A DNA stretch of 64,000 nucleotides, taken from assembly GCF_002246015.1 (NCBI RefSeq), contig NZ_NOLJ01000002.1, positions 586,449-650,448 of the forward strand, in the 5' to 3' direction. Below the pieces are notes generated by a model. The model saw nothing but the letters and a program-made list of their open reading frames with translations. It was not told the origin of the DNA and made no database searches. The DNA is from Nostoc sp. 'Peltigera membranacea cyanobiont' 210A (GTDB lineage Bacteria > Cyanobacteriota > Cyanobacteriia > Cyanobacteriales > Nostocaceae). The position numbers and the translations under genes are program-made. This document shows, in pieces, positions 17,272 to 26,599 of this stretch. Each line of letters starts with the position of its first letter. Positions within the stretch are counted from its first letter, which is position 1.

Positions 17272-20200
17272 TTAGGCAATGATAGTAATATTTGCACTAC
17301 TAAGCGCTACCTTATTGGAGAACTGGGCAATTTGAAGAACTTGTGCAGCCTTACCAATCCCATCCGCGTCAAAGAAAAGATTACCCGTAGTTTGATCGTA
17401 CATAAAGCGATCGCTTGCTGTTATCGCAGTGGTACCAAGTCGAAACAGTCCCGAATCGAGCGTAGTATTTTGAGATTGAACCAGTCCGAATTCAGCCTTG
17501 GAAATCAAGATAGTATCCTCTCCAAGAGTAAAATCAGCGATCGTATCATACCCTCCAGTACGGGTACCAGTTAGGTTGAAGCTATCTTGCCCAGTTCCAC
17601 CAGTCAATACATCTCGACCAACTCCACCAGCGATTAGATCGTCACCTGCACTACCGAACAAGGTGTCATTCCCTGAGTTACCAAAGAGGCTATCATTGCC
17701 ATCTCCTCCTGTTAATGTGTTAGCACCATTATTTCCCATCAGGATGTTATTAAGGCTATTACCAGTACCATTGATTGCCCCGGTTCCAGTCAGAGTCAAA
17801 TTCTCTAGGTTATTTCCCAACACCCAATTCACCGAAGAATTGACTAAATCTGTACCTGCTTCTAAACCTTCAATAATACTATCGTTCAGGTTGTCTACGA
17901 TGTAAGTATCATTGCCGATTCCACCATCAAGACTGTCAATCCCTGCACCTCCATTCAAGGTGTCATCGCCGGAATCCCCGAACAAGGTGTCATTACCTGA
18001 GCTACCAAACAGGCTATCGTTGCCATCAACTCCATTCAACGTGTTAGCACCACTATTTCCCGCCAGTATGTTATTAAGGCTGTTACCAGTACCATTGATT
18101 GCCCCACTTCCAGTCAGGGTCAAGTTCTCCAGATTATTTCCCAACACCCAATTCACCGAAGACTTAACTAAATCTGTACCTGCATTTAAGCCTTCAGTAA
18201 TGAAGTCGTTTACGTTGTCTACAGTATAAATGTCATTGCCGATTCCACCATTGAGACTATCAGCTCCTAAACCTCCATCCAAGGTGTCATCACCTGCACC
18301 GCCCAACAAGGTGTCATTGCCTGCACCACCAATTAGGCTATCATTGCTATCTTCTCCACTCAAGATGTTAGCGCCAGCATTGCCAATCAAGATGTTCTTA
18401 AGACTGTTACCAGTACCATTGATTGCCCCACTTCCAGTCAGGGTCAAGTTCTCCAGGTTATTTCCCAACACCCAACTCACCGAAGACTTAACTAAATCTG
18501 TACCTGCATTTAAGCCTTCGATAATAATATCGTTCACGTTATCTACGATGTAAGTGTCATTACCGATTCCACCATCAAGACTATCAGATCCTAAACCGCC
18601 ATCTAAGGTATCATTGCCTGCACCACCCAACAAGGTGTCATTGTCGGAATCACCAAAGAGGTTATCGTTGCCATTTTCTCCACTCAAAATGTTAGCGCCA
18701 GTATTGCCAATCAAGATGTTATTAAAGCTATTACCAGTACCATTGATTGCCCCACTTCCAGTCAGGGTCAAGTTCTCCAGGTTATTTCCCAATACCCAAC
18801 TCACCGAAGACTTAACTAAATCTGTGCCTGCATTTAAGCCTTCAATAATAATATCGTTCAGGTTGTCTACGATATAAATATCATTGCCTTTACCACCAAT
18901 GAGACTGTCAACTCCTGCACCACCATCTAAGGAATCATTTCCATCGCCGCCATCAAGAGTGTCATTATCACTTAGTCCTTGGAGCGTGTCATTGCCCTGC
19001 AATCCTGAGATGATATCAATATTGACTGTACCATTCAGGTTGTCTGCACCTAAAGTACCATTAATCACATTGTACTGATTAATAGTCAAGTTGACGGTAG
19101 CAGTACTATTGCCTCCGTGCCCATCACTTAGAGTGTAAGTGAAGCTATCAAAGCCATAATAGTTTTGGACAGGGGTATAAGTGTAAGTACCGTCGTTGTT
19201 GTTAACTAAGCTTCCTTGGCTAGGTTGGGTGAAGCCAGTAATACTCAAAACATCACTAACATCGACATCTTTATCATTGCTTAACAGAGTAGTAGCACTA
19301 ATAATAACGGGTATGTTTCTTTTTGTGGTGATGCTATCGTTAACAGCAACAGGCGCATCATTCACCGCCGTAATATTAATATCGCGAGTAATGGCAGTAC
19401 TATTAGCAGCCCCATCATTAACTATAAAGCTGATGGTACGAGGTGTAAGACTGGGGTTATCACTGTTGTTGGTATAAGTAATAGAACGTAGAGCGGCTTG
19501 ATAGTTAGCAACGGTGGAACTGCCAGTTAAGGTTAAGACACCTGTGGTGCTGTTGTAGCTGCCCGCAATCCCATTTTGATTGGTGAAGGCGAGGGTATCT
19601 TGAGCAGAAATAAAGCCACTGCTAATTCTGACAGTAGCACTAGCTAGATTAGCAGAGTCTACATCGCTGACGGTGATGCCTGAATCGATGGCTGTAGTAG
19701 CGTTCTCGGTGTATGCCAGAGCAGAGTTGCTAGCAGTAGCAATGGGTACATTGTTCACTGCTGTAATATTAATATTGCGGGTAACAACAGTACTATTATC
19801 AGTCCCATCATTGACCACAAAGCTGACGGTACGAGGTGTAGTAGTGGGGTTATCACTACTGTTGCTATAAGTAACAGAACGTAGTGCAGTTTGATAATTA
19901 GCAATGGTGGCACTACCAATTAAGGTTAAAACACCTGTGCTGCTGTTGTAGTTGCCCGTAATCCCATTTTGGTTGGTGAAGGCGAGGGTGTCTTGAGCAG
20001 AGGCGAAACCACTGGTAATGCTGACAGTAGCACCGGAGAGGTTAGCAGAGTCTACATCGCTGACCGTGATACCTGAGTCGATGATTGTAGTAGCATTCTC
20101 GGTGTATGCCACAGCAGAGTTGGTTGCAGTAGCAACAGGTGCATCATTTACTGCCGTAATATTAATATTGCGGCTAACGGCAGTACTATTAGCAGCCCCA

Positions 20201-21678
20201 TCATTAACTATAAAGCTGACGGTACGAGGTGTAGTAGTGGGGTTATCACTACTGTTGGTATAAGTAACAGAACGTAGTGCAGTTTGATAATTAGCAATGG
20301 TGGCACTACCAGTTAAGGTTAAAACACCTGTGCTGCTGTTGTAGCTGCCCGTAATCCCATTTTGATTGGTGAAGGCGAGGATGTCTTCAGCAGAGGCAAA
20401 ACCACTGGTAATCTTGATGGTGCCACTAACCAGGTTGGGGGAGTCTGTGTCGCTGACGGTGATGCCTGAGTCGATAGCTGTAATGGTGTTTTCAGCGTAT
20501 GTCAGGGCAGAGGCAGAACCAGGGGTGATAGTTGGGGGAGCCCCACTGTTGTTTAGTTGGGCATATATTCCATAGCCAGATCCGTCCTGACCATTGCTTT
20601 GCCAGGAAATGATAAAGTCCCCAGTGGCATCCATTGCTATTGTGGGGTTAATTTGCTTATTGTTGGTGTAAGTATTGACTTGGAATTCGCCCCCAATAGC
20701 TACCCCAGTACTGTTGTAGCGTTGGGCATATATGCCATCCCCAGATCCGTCCTGACTATCACTAGTCCAGGAAATGATAAAGTCCCCATCTGCATTCATC
20801 GCTACTGTGGGGTTATATTGATTGCCCTCGGTGTGGGTATTGACTTTGAATTCAACCCCTTGAGCTAACCCAGAACTGTTGTAGCGTTGGGCATATATGC
20901 CATCTCCAGATCCGTCCTGACCATAGCTTTGCCAAGAAATTACATAGTCCCCAGTACCATCCATTGCTACTGTGGGGTTATATTGAGAGCCTTGGGTGTG
21001 GGTATTAACCTGAAATTCGTTCCCAATAGCTAACCCAGCACTGGTGTAGCGTTGGGCATATATGCCTAAGTAAGACCCATCTTGATAATAACTTTGCCAG
21101 GAAATAACAAAATCCCCAGTGGCATCCACAGCTATTGTGGGGTTATATTGAGAGCCTTGGGTGTGGGTATTGACCTGAAATTCGCCCCCAATAGCTAACC
21201 CAGCACTGGTGTAGCGTTGGGCATATACTCCATAGCTAGACCCGTCCTGACCACTGCTTTGCCAGGAAATGACAAAGTTCCCACTGGTATCCATCGCTAC
21301 TGTGGGGTTAACTTGATTGTTGTTAGTAGAGGCATTGACCTGAAATTCGCCCCCTTGAGCTACCCCGGCATTGTTGTAGCGTTGGGCATATACTCCATAG
21401 CTAGAACCGTCTTGGCTTTGCCAGGAAATAACAAAGTCGCCATCGGCATCGATCGCTACTGTAGAGTTAAGTTGATTGCCGTTGGTGTTGGTATTGACTT
21501 GGAATTCCCCCCCAACAGCCACGCCAGTACTGTTGTAGCGTTGAGCATACACCCCACCGCCAGATCCATCCTGAGCATTGCCAGTCCAGGAAATAATGAA
21601 GTCCCCATCAGCATCCATCGCGACTGCGGGATTAATTTGATTATTGTTGGTGTAAGTATTGACTTTGAATTCATTCAT
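17272..21678 (-). CDS. Large secreted repeat protein: seven N-terminal repeats, cadherin-like repeats, RTX calcium-binding repeats
   Basis: A 1468-residue modular protein. Residues ~1-385 hold seven ~55-residue repeats of the type EFQVNTHTQGSQYNPTVA followed by GDFVISWQS and GIYAQRY, propeller/FG-GAP-like. About 386-770 holds three ~120-residue units ending NINITAVNDAPVA. One cadherin-like tandem module follows (DGTYTYTPVQNYYGFDSFTY). About 860-1350 holds RTX nonapeptides (GGAGNDTLDGG) in four blocks separated by NLENLTLTGSGAINGTGNS. The C-terminus has a DSFNLTGTRTGGYDTIADF module, as in type I secretion substrates. No Sec signal peptide is present, which fits type I export. The start has AGAGG 7 nt upstream. 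Probable role: adhesion or extracellular matrix. It follows the TIGR03032 gene by 64 bp. Confidence 0.88.
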   Translation of the reverse strand: MNEFKVNTYTNNNQINPAVAMDADGDFIISWTGNAQDGSGGGVYAQRYNSTGVAVGGEFQVNTNTNGNQLNSTVAIDADGDFVISWQSQDGSSYGVYAQRYNNAGVAQGGEFQVNASTNNNQVNPTVAMDTSGNFVISWQSSGQDGSSYGVYAQRYTSAGLAIGGEFQVNTHTQGSQYNPTIAVDATGDFVISWQSYYQDGSYLGIYAQRYTSAGLAIGNEFQVNTHTQGSQYNPTVAMDGTGDYVISWQSYGQDGSGDGIYAQRYNSSGLAQGVEFKVNTHTEGNQYNPTVAMNADGDFIISWTSDSQDGSGDGIYAQRYNSTGVAIGGEFQVNTYTNNKQINPTIAMDATGDFIISWQSNGQDGSGYGIYAQLNNSGAPPTITPGSASALTYAENTITAIDSGITVSDTDSPNLVSGTIKITSGFASAEDILAFTNQNGITGSYNSSTGVLTLTGSATIANYQTALRSVTYTNSSDNPTTTPRTVSFIVNDGAANSTAVSRNINITAVNDAPVATATNSAVAYTENATTIIDSGITVSDVDSANLSGATVSITSGFASAQDTLAFTNQNGITGNYNSSTGVLTLIGSATIANYQTALRSVTYSNSSDNPTTTPRTVSFVVNDGTDNSTVVTRNINITAVNNVPIATASNSALAYTENATTAIDSGITVSDVDSANLASATVRISSGFISAQDTLAFTNQNGIAGSYNSTTGVLTLTGSSTVANYQAALRSITYTNNSDNPSLTPRTISFIVNDGAANSTAITRDINITAVNDAPVAVNDSITTKRNIPVIISATTLLSNDKDVDVSDVLSITGFTQPSQGSLVNNNDGTYTYTPVQNYYGFDSFTYTLSDGHGGNSTATVNLTINQYNVINGTLGADNLNGTVNIDIISGLQGNDTLQGLSDNDTLDGGDGNDSLDGGAGVDSLIGGKGNDIYIVDNLNDIIIEGLNAGTDLVKSSVSWVLGNNLENLTLTGSGAINGTGNSFNNILIGNTGANILSGENGNDNLFGDSDNDTLLGGAGNDTLDGGLGSDSLDGGIGNDTYIVDNVNDIIIEGLNAGTDLVKSSVSWVLGNNLENLTLTGSGAINGTGNSLKNILIGNAGANILSGEDSNDSLIGGAGNDTLLGGAGDDTLDGGLGADSLNGGIGNDIYTVDNVNDFITEGLNAGTDLVKSSVNWVLGNNLENLTLTGSGAINGTGNSLNNILAGNSGANTLNGVDGNDSLFGSSGNDTLFGDSGDDTLNGGAGIDSLDGGIGNDTYIVDNLNDSIIEGLEAGTDLVNSSVNWVLGNNLENLTLTGTGAINGTGNSLNNILMGNNGANTLTGGDGNDSLFGNSGNDTLFGSAGDDLIAGGVGRDVLTGGTGQDSFNLTGTRTGGYDTIADFTLGEDTILISKAEFGLVQSQNTTLDSGLFRLGTTAITASDRFMYDQTTGNLFFDADGIGKAAQVLQIAQFSNKVALSSANITIIA

Positions 21679-21742
21679 GAAAAAACCTCTGAAAAAACTA
21701 AAACTTTGATTTCAACAATTAGGGCCTGATTAAACAGATTTC

Positions 21743-22846
21743 TTAGTCATTAGGAATCACTGCACTCGGTCGCAGCCAATAATTAAACTCTGGGGCAGTA
21801 AATGCTTGGCGGATTTCTTTTCGTTCCTGATTTAAAACCATCGGACGCTGCACACCAGCAAGAAACTGCACATCATAAAGTTCTTGACAGCCTGTGGTGA
21901 ACTTCAGCATCCCCACCTGTTGCCCATTTCGCAAATCCACGACTGCCACGCCACAGAGCAATTGCTCAAACCGTTGAGTAATAGGCAACCCTCCGAAAAT
22001 GTGCCGTTCCCGAATCTGGCATAGTCCGACTAGGGCGTAATACCCGACGCAGCACAACCCCCGCAGAAATCCAGGGAGTACACAGACTACTTGTTTGTCT
22101 CCTGATTCTGGATGAATGCGCCATATTTCCCCAGCACCAGAGTTGAGTAACCACAAAAACCCGTCATGCCAAATTGGCGAATGGGGCATTGATAATCCAT
22201 CTACAATAATTTCATTGCTCTCTACTTCCACTACGACCCCGCCGTTGGCTTTGCCCGGTCGCCATCCCCCGACGGTATCTGTCGCACCGAGGGCAGTCAC
22301 ATACTTGGGTTTGCCATCCACCATCGCTAATCCATTCAGGTGGCAACGGTCTTCTGGCACTACTTCAGAAATAAATTTCGGATGCCAGCGCGGTACAAAG
22401 CTAAAGTCTGGACTCAAGGCAGAAAGACACGAAAAGCGGGTGTTGACAATCCATAGCCCTTCTCTGCCAAATTCCAGGTCGTGAATATTGAGGTCGCCTG
22501 TGAAGTATGCCATCCGTGGTAGGTAGAGGGCATCGTAACGTCCGGGCTGGTCTTCTAAAAACTCATAAGCTAATGCGGGGGCATTGGCTAATAAACAGAC
22601 TTCGTGATGACTAGCCAGTGCCAATCGTGAACCATTCACTGCCAATCCCATTGGTTTGGAAAATTGGCGTAACAGCATGGTTATCTGTTCCCCATTCCAG
22701 CCTACTAGTGCTAGTTTTCCGGCTTGGTAGGTGGTGATGGCAATTGAGCCTCCGGCTTGACTCAGCCAGGAGATAAATCCCTGATCGGCATCACATTGAA
22801 TTAAGTTATTCTCTTCTGGGGCAGTAGTGGGAAAAGTGGACAACAT
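21743..22846 (-). CDS. TIGR03032 family (DUF4915) protein
   Basis: A 367-residue soluble protein with the family's motifs: GSIAITTYQAGKLALVG near residue 33, FSKPMGLAV, NIHDLEFGREGLWIVNTRFS, CHLNGLAMVDGKPKYVTALG and DGLSMPHSPIWHDGFLWLLN. The pattern suggests a beta-propeller. The biochemical function is unknown. Members often sit beside large secreted or RTX/TPR proteins and sulfotransferase or glycosyl-modification genes. Here it precedes the RTX protein by 64 bp on the same strand and lies divergent from cysC, which makes PAPS. A link to sulfated or modified surface structures is a hypothesis. It ends with the motif EFNYWLRPS. Confidence 0.87.
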   Translation of the reverse strand: MLSTFPTTAPEENNLIQCDADQGFISWLSQAGGSIAITTYQAGKLALVGWNGEQITMLLRQFSKPMGLAVNGSRLALASHHEVCLLANAPALAYEFLEDQPGRYDALYLPRMAYFTGDLNIHDLEFGREGLWIVNTRFSCLSALSPDFSFVPRWHPKFISEVVPEDRCHLNGLAMVDGKPKYVTALGATDTVGGWRPGKANGGVVVEVESNEIIVDGLSMPHSPIWHDGFLWLLNSGAGEIWRIHPESGDKQVVCVLPGFLRGLCCVGYYALVGLCQIRERHIFGGLPITQRFEQLLCGVAVVDLRNGQQVGMLKFTTGCQELYDVQFLAGVQRPMVLNQERKEIRQAFTAPEFNYWLRPSAVIPND

Positions 22847-23186
22847 AAATCAGTTGAATTAAATTTCAAATTTTGTTGAGGAACTTTAGACTTAGTTAAA
22901 TACAAAATATACTCAGTGGCTCCAGCCCTTAAAATTGAGGGGTCAATTACCAACTACGAACCCCGAAAATTACTGGCACAAAACACTAGTACTGCATGGC
23001 GTAAATCCAGCTATCACCTCAATTAAGTAGACAAGTTGCTCAGAGCAACTTGTTAAAGGTGAACAAATTTATGCCAAGGTGTACTAGTGATTGATGTCAT
23101 TGGTTTTGATGAGTTGTGAAAGTTTGTAGTCAGGGCTAAAACCCTTGAAATTGACTGATAAATCGCTCACTACGAAACTCTCAGAA

Positions 23187-23336
23187 TTAATCACACAGAC
23201 CACTAAGCGTGCCATCATTGTCAGTAAACAAGTCTGTACCAGAAACAGCACTTAAAGGAATCGCCCCCAGAAAATAGGTCGCGCCGCCATAAAGCTGCAC
23301 TGGGTCTAACTTTGCAGATATTTTGAACTTAGTTTT
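23187..23336 (-). pseudogene. Possible C-terminal remnant of a protein-coding gene
   Basis: An open frame of 49 codons without any start codon, bounded upstream by a stop. It reads KISAKLDPVQLYGGATYF, then LGAIPLSAVSGTDLF and TDNDGTLSGLCD before TAA. The composition is protein-like, rich in G/S/D with a DNDG loop, and unlike the surrounding AT-rich spacer. It could be the tail of a lost secreted or calcium-binding protein. It may also be chance, since the length is short. Confidence 0.35.
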
Positions 23337-23518
23337 TTATAATGTCTTAGCAGTAAATCTTGTTTGGTAATCTACTGTTATAATAAAGACTATTCTATTT
23401 AAAAATAAACTGTATATATACTGAATGTAAAAATTAGTTAAAACTTTAATAATTTGAAAACTCGATCGACAATTTTTGTTACTATAACGGCAAATTGCGT
23501 TGTTAGGGTAGAGAAAAT

Positions 23519-23547
23519 GCGTAGGTGTAGCCTGTCGTATACATCGC
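23519..23547. repeat. 29-bp palindromic dispersed repeat
   Basis: This unit begins GCGTAGGTGTAGCCTGTCG and ends ACATCGC. It has the same length and end motifs (GCGTAG...CATCGC) as the copies at 31003-31031, 31512-31540 and 35847-35875. Confidence 0.8.
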
Positions 23548-23763
23548 CATGCTTCGTATTAAATATTTAGCCTAAATACGTATAATTATGCGATTTTTCA
23601 CTCGAAATCAGTAGAGGTAAAATTAGCAAGGTTAACATAGGATGCCTTGCAATTGCTGAAATTCCTGCTAAAAAAGGATTATAAAAATAAAATTACTATT
23701 TGACCCACAATTACCTAAAAAAGCTTTTTTGGTGTGCCATTTAAAATTTACGACGAAAGTAGG

Positions 23764-24318
23764 ATGAGACAACAAGAGTGTGGTGTGACAGTATGGTTCA
23801 CTGGTTTGAGTGGTGCAGGTAAAACTACTATCTGTCAATTCGTGGAGAAGGAACTGCGGATACAGGGATACAGAGTTGAAGTTCTGGATGGTGATGCAGT
23901 ACGTCAAAACTTATGTAAAGGATTGGGTTTCAGCAAAGAGGATCGAGAGGAGAATATTCGGCGCATTGGCTTTGTAGCTCACCTTCTTGCCAGAAATAAT
24001 GTAATTGTATTGGTTTCGGCAATTTCACCGTACCGCGAAATTCGAGAAGAAGTGCGCCAAAGTATTCGATTTTTCATTGAAGTTTACGTCAACACATCAT
24101 TAGAAGTTTGTGAACAACGAGACGTAAAAGGGTTATATAAAAAAGCAAGAGCAGGGGAAATTAAGCACTTCACTGGTATTGATGATCCTTATGAAATACC
24201 ACTCTGTCCTGAAGTCGAATGCAAAACTAACCAGGAAAGCGTTGCTCAAAGTGCAACTAAGGTCTTAGAAAAGCTAGAAGAGTTGGGTTATATAGTTGCT
24301 AGAATAAATAATTTATGA
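23764..24318 (+). CDS. cysC: Adenylylsulfate (APS) kinase
   Basis: A 184-residue P-loop kinase. Walker A is GLSGAGKTT (14-22); VLDGDAVRQNLCKGLGFSKE carries the APS-binding D-G-D; then come REENIRRIGFVAHLLARN, VSAISPYREIREEVR and YKKARAGEIKHFTGIDDPYE. All are canonical CysC motifs. It converts APS + ATP to PAPS for sulfate assimilation or sulfotransfer. A GTG at 23734 would add ten residues (MPFKIYDESR); the ATG at 23764 matches family starts better. It is monocistronic, next to the TIGR03032/RTX pair on the other strand. Confidence 0.93.
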   Translation: MRQQECGVTVWFTGLSGAGKTTICQFVEKELRIQGYRVEVLDGDAVRQNLCKGLGFSKEDREENIRRIGFVAHLLARNNVIVLVSAISPYREIREEVRQSIRFFIEVYVNTSLEVCEQRDVKGLYKKARAGEIKHFTGIDDPYEIPLCPEVECKTNQESVAQSATKVLEKLEELGYIVARINNL

Positions 24319-24349
24319 GTTAAAAACTTTGTTTAACTCATAACTTTTA

Positions 24350-26341
24350 CTAGGATGCCAATAATTGCCGAATTAACCTGGCTACAGCTTTCTGTGTGAA
24401 GCGGTTGGCTATTTGTTGACCTAAACGTTGTACATCTGAATTTACCAATAACTGGGCAATTTGGGATGTAATTTGCACTGGGTCAAAGCCTCTTGTTTCT
24501 CGGAGAATACCTAATATACGTTTGATATGCTCTAAGGTTTGTTGTTGTTCAACCGTGGCCGCTGGAGTTTTATTCACTGCTGTCAATCCTACGCGTTCTC
24601 GCAACAAGGAGGTAAAGTTATGCAAAACATTTTTACCTAAAGCATCAAGTCCGTTAACAGATTCATCTACTAATTTGTCACGAATAAAAGCACCGCGTTC
24701 AGATGACAGGAACTCTATTCCCTGATTTAGTACTAAATTAAAGTCGTAGTCTTGACTATTACGCGCATTTTTTAACAAGTTTTCTAAGCGATTCCAGCGA
24801 AATCTGCCATCTTTAAATAGCAAATCTTGCAATGATGCTCTTAATTGCGGTGCTGGATCTGTTAACAGGCGTTTGGAAACGTAGGGATAAGCTTCGCTGA
24901 GGACTTTAAAGTTGGGATCTATATATATTGCAATACCTTCTAGCGTCACAAGGGAGCGAATAATTAAGGCGTAGTAGGGCGGTACGCGGAAAGGATACTC
25001 ATACATCAAAGCCGATAGTTCATCTGTGATGCTTTTAATATTAAGATCGGCAACACTGGCTCCTTCGGCATCAGCAAAGACTCTCGCAAAAGCTGGGATA
25101 ATTGGTGTTAAATCGGTTTCTGGTGATAAGAAATCTAATTTAACGTAATCTTTTGCTAATCCTTCAAAGTCGCGGTTGACGACGTGGACGATCGCTTCAA
25201 TCAAACCATAACGCTGTGGTGGCTTAATCTCGCTCATCATCCCAAAGTCGAGATAAGCTAACTTGCCATCGGTTGTTGCTAACAAATTACCAGGGTGGGG
25301 ATCGGCGTGGAAAAATCCATGTTCTAGCAACTGGCGCAGGGAACACTGCACACCCACTTCAATTAGATAACGAGCATCTATACCTTGGGCGCTAATTTCT
25401 TCTGTCTGGGTTAATTTAGTGCCGTTAATCCACTCCATCGTCAAGACGCGACGATTGGTGTATTCCCAGTAAATTTTCGGTACATATACGTCTTTCATGT
25501 GACCGTATAACTCGAAAAATCGTTCGGCATTTTCGCCTTCATGGATGTAATCCATCTCTTCAAAAATGCGATCGCCTAATTCATCGAGAATCCCAACTAA
25601 GTCACTTCTTACCCGTTTAACCTTTTTCTGCACCCAAGCGGCGAGGTTACGCAAGATATACAAGTCAATGGTGATTCCCTCTCGTAAGTCGGGGCGTTGA
25701 ACTTTAACAGCGACTTCTTCACCAGTTTTTAGCTTACCTTTATATACTTGCCCCAATGAAGCCGCAGCAATTGGCTGGGCCGACAGTTCGGCGTAAACCT
25801 CTTCTGGAGGTGCGCCTAATTCTTCTTTGATAAACTGGTATGCAATTTCGTTGGGGAAAGGCGGTAATTGGTCTTGTAGTTTAGTTAATTCTTCTAAATA
25901 TACGGGAGGAACGAGATCCGGTCTGGTGGATAAAGCTTGGCCAATTTTGATGTAAGCAGGACCTAATTGGGTCAGCAATACTCGTAGCTGAGTAGCTCGG
26001 CGGGGGTCATTTTTGACGACAATTCCCCGTTTACTATCCGACCACAATCCAAAAGCAAAGGATAGAGTCGGCCCCAATACGGCAAAAATCCGCCGTAAAA
26101 CTTGCATTTTTTTATTTTGGTAATGCGCCGCTATGCCCACGGGATCGTAAAGCGTCTCAGGTTGGGCTGTTGTCCTCACCTTTTGGGCTGCTAAGAGTCT
26201 TGGTGAGCGTACAACTAAACTTGATGTACCATCTTCTGGCACTACATCAATAACATCCAGTTCGTCGCTTCGGCGATTTGTGCCGTTGCGACTGTCCTCT
26301 TGAATCGGTCGGGAACTAGGGGGAAGTGTCTTAACAATCAT
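24350..26341 (-). CDS. ABC1/UbiB (AarF) family atypical protein kinase
   Basis: A 663-residue protein with the ABC1 kinase core. KxGQ motif text is YIKIGQALSTRPDLVPPVYL; the A-rich loop is QPIAAASLGQVYKGKL; VAVKVQRP holds the ATP-binding lysine; and HGFFHADPHPGNLL and LAYLDFGMM form the catalytic and metal-binding loops. These belong to the UbiB/COQ8 group, which in cyanobacteria and plastids (ABC1K) affects quinone and prenyl-lipid metabolism and photosynthetic membranes. Weak hydrophobic segments near the C-terminus suggest membrane association. The start is ATG at 26341; a GTG four codons upstream is possible. It runs convergent to cysC with a 31-bp gap. Confidence 0.92.
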   Translation of the reverse strand: MIVKTLPPSSRPIQEDSRNGTNRRSDELDVIDVVPEDGTSSLVVRSPRLLAAQKVRTTAQPETLYDPVGIAAHYQNKKMQVLRRIFAVLGPTLSFAFGLWSDSKRGIVVKNDPRRATQLRVLLTQLGPAYIKIGQALSTRPDLVPPVYLEELTKLQDQLPPFPNEIAYQFIKEELGAPPEEVYAELSAQPIAAASLGQVYKGKLKTGEEVAVKVQRPDLREGITIDLYILRNLAAWVQKKVKRVRSDLVGILDELGDRIFEEMDYIHEGENAERFFELYGHMKDVYVPKIYWEYTNRRVLTMEWINGTKLTQTEEISAQGIDARYLIEVGVQCSLRQLLEHGFFHADPHPGNLLATTDGKLAYLDFGMMSEIKPPQRYGLIEAIVHVVNRDFEGLAKDYVKLDFLSPETDLTPIIPAFARVFADAEGASVADLNIKSITDELSALMYEYPFRVPPYYALIIRSLVTLEGIAIYIDPNFKVLSEAYPYVSKRLLTDPAPQLRASLQDLLFKDGRFRWNRLENLLKNARNSQDYDFNLVLNQGIEFLSSERGAFIRDKLVDESVNGLDALGKNVLHNFTSLLRERVGLTAVNKTPAATVEQQQTLEHIKRILGILRETRGFDPVQITSQIAQLLVNSDVQRLGQQIANRFTQKAVARLIRQLLAS

Positions 26342-26599
26342 GAAGAAGGCCACCAGTCAGAACGATCACATTAAGTATTGTAACAATATGTTTAGAAATT
26401 GGGAATTGGGAATGGGGCATTGGGTATTTTTTCCTCATCTCCCTCTGCTCTCCTTACTCCCTAGTACTAATAGGTCTGCTACACTTAAACGGGCATACTA
26501 GTTCAATAGTAGTAGGTATTGCTAGTTGCTGAAAGATCATACTTATTGTCTTGTAAGTTAGAAGTATCCGGCATCTGCCCTCATGGAGAATTTGGCTTG

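Larger units (their letters stand above)
22847..23763. other. Long gene-poor region with an ORF remnant and repeats
   Basis: 917 bp between the TIGR03032 gene and cysC. It contains a perfect 10-bp hairpin ACAAGTTGCT-CAG-AGCAACTTGT (23031-23053), an orphan reading-frame fragment (23187-23336) and one 29-bp palindromic repeat (23519-23547). The remainder is AT-rich with no complete gene. The promoters of both flanking genes are expected here but were not pinned down. Confidence 0.6.

Noticed and set aside
17332..21729. A dozen open frames of 60-170 codons on the strand opposite the RTX gene
   Set aside because: They mirror the repeated coding sequence of the 1468-residue protein, are low in complexity and resemble each other in step with the repeats. 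They are shadows, not genes.
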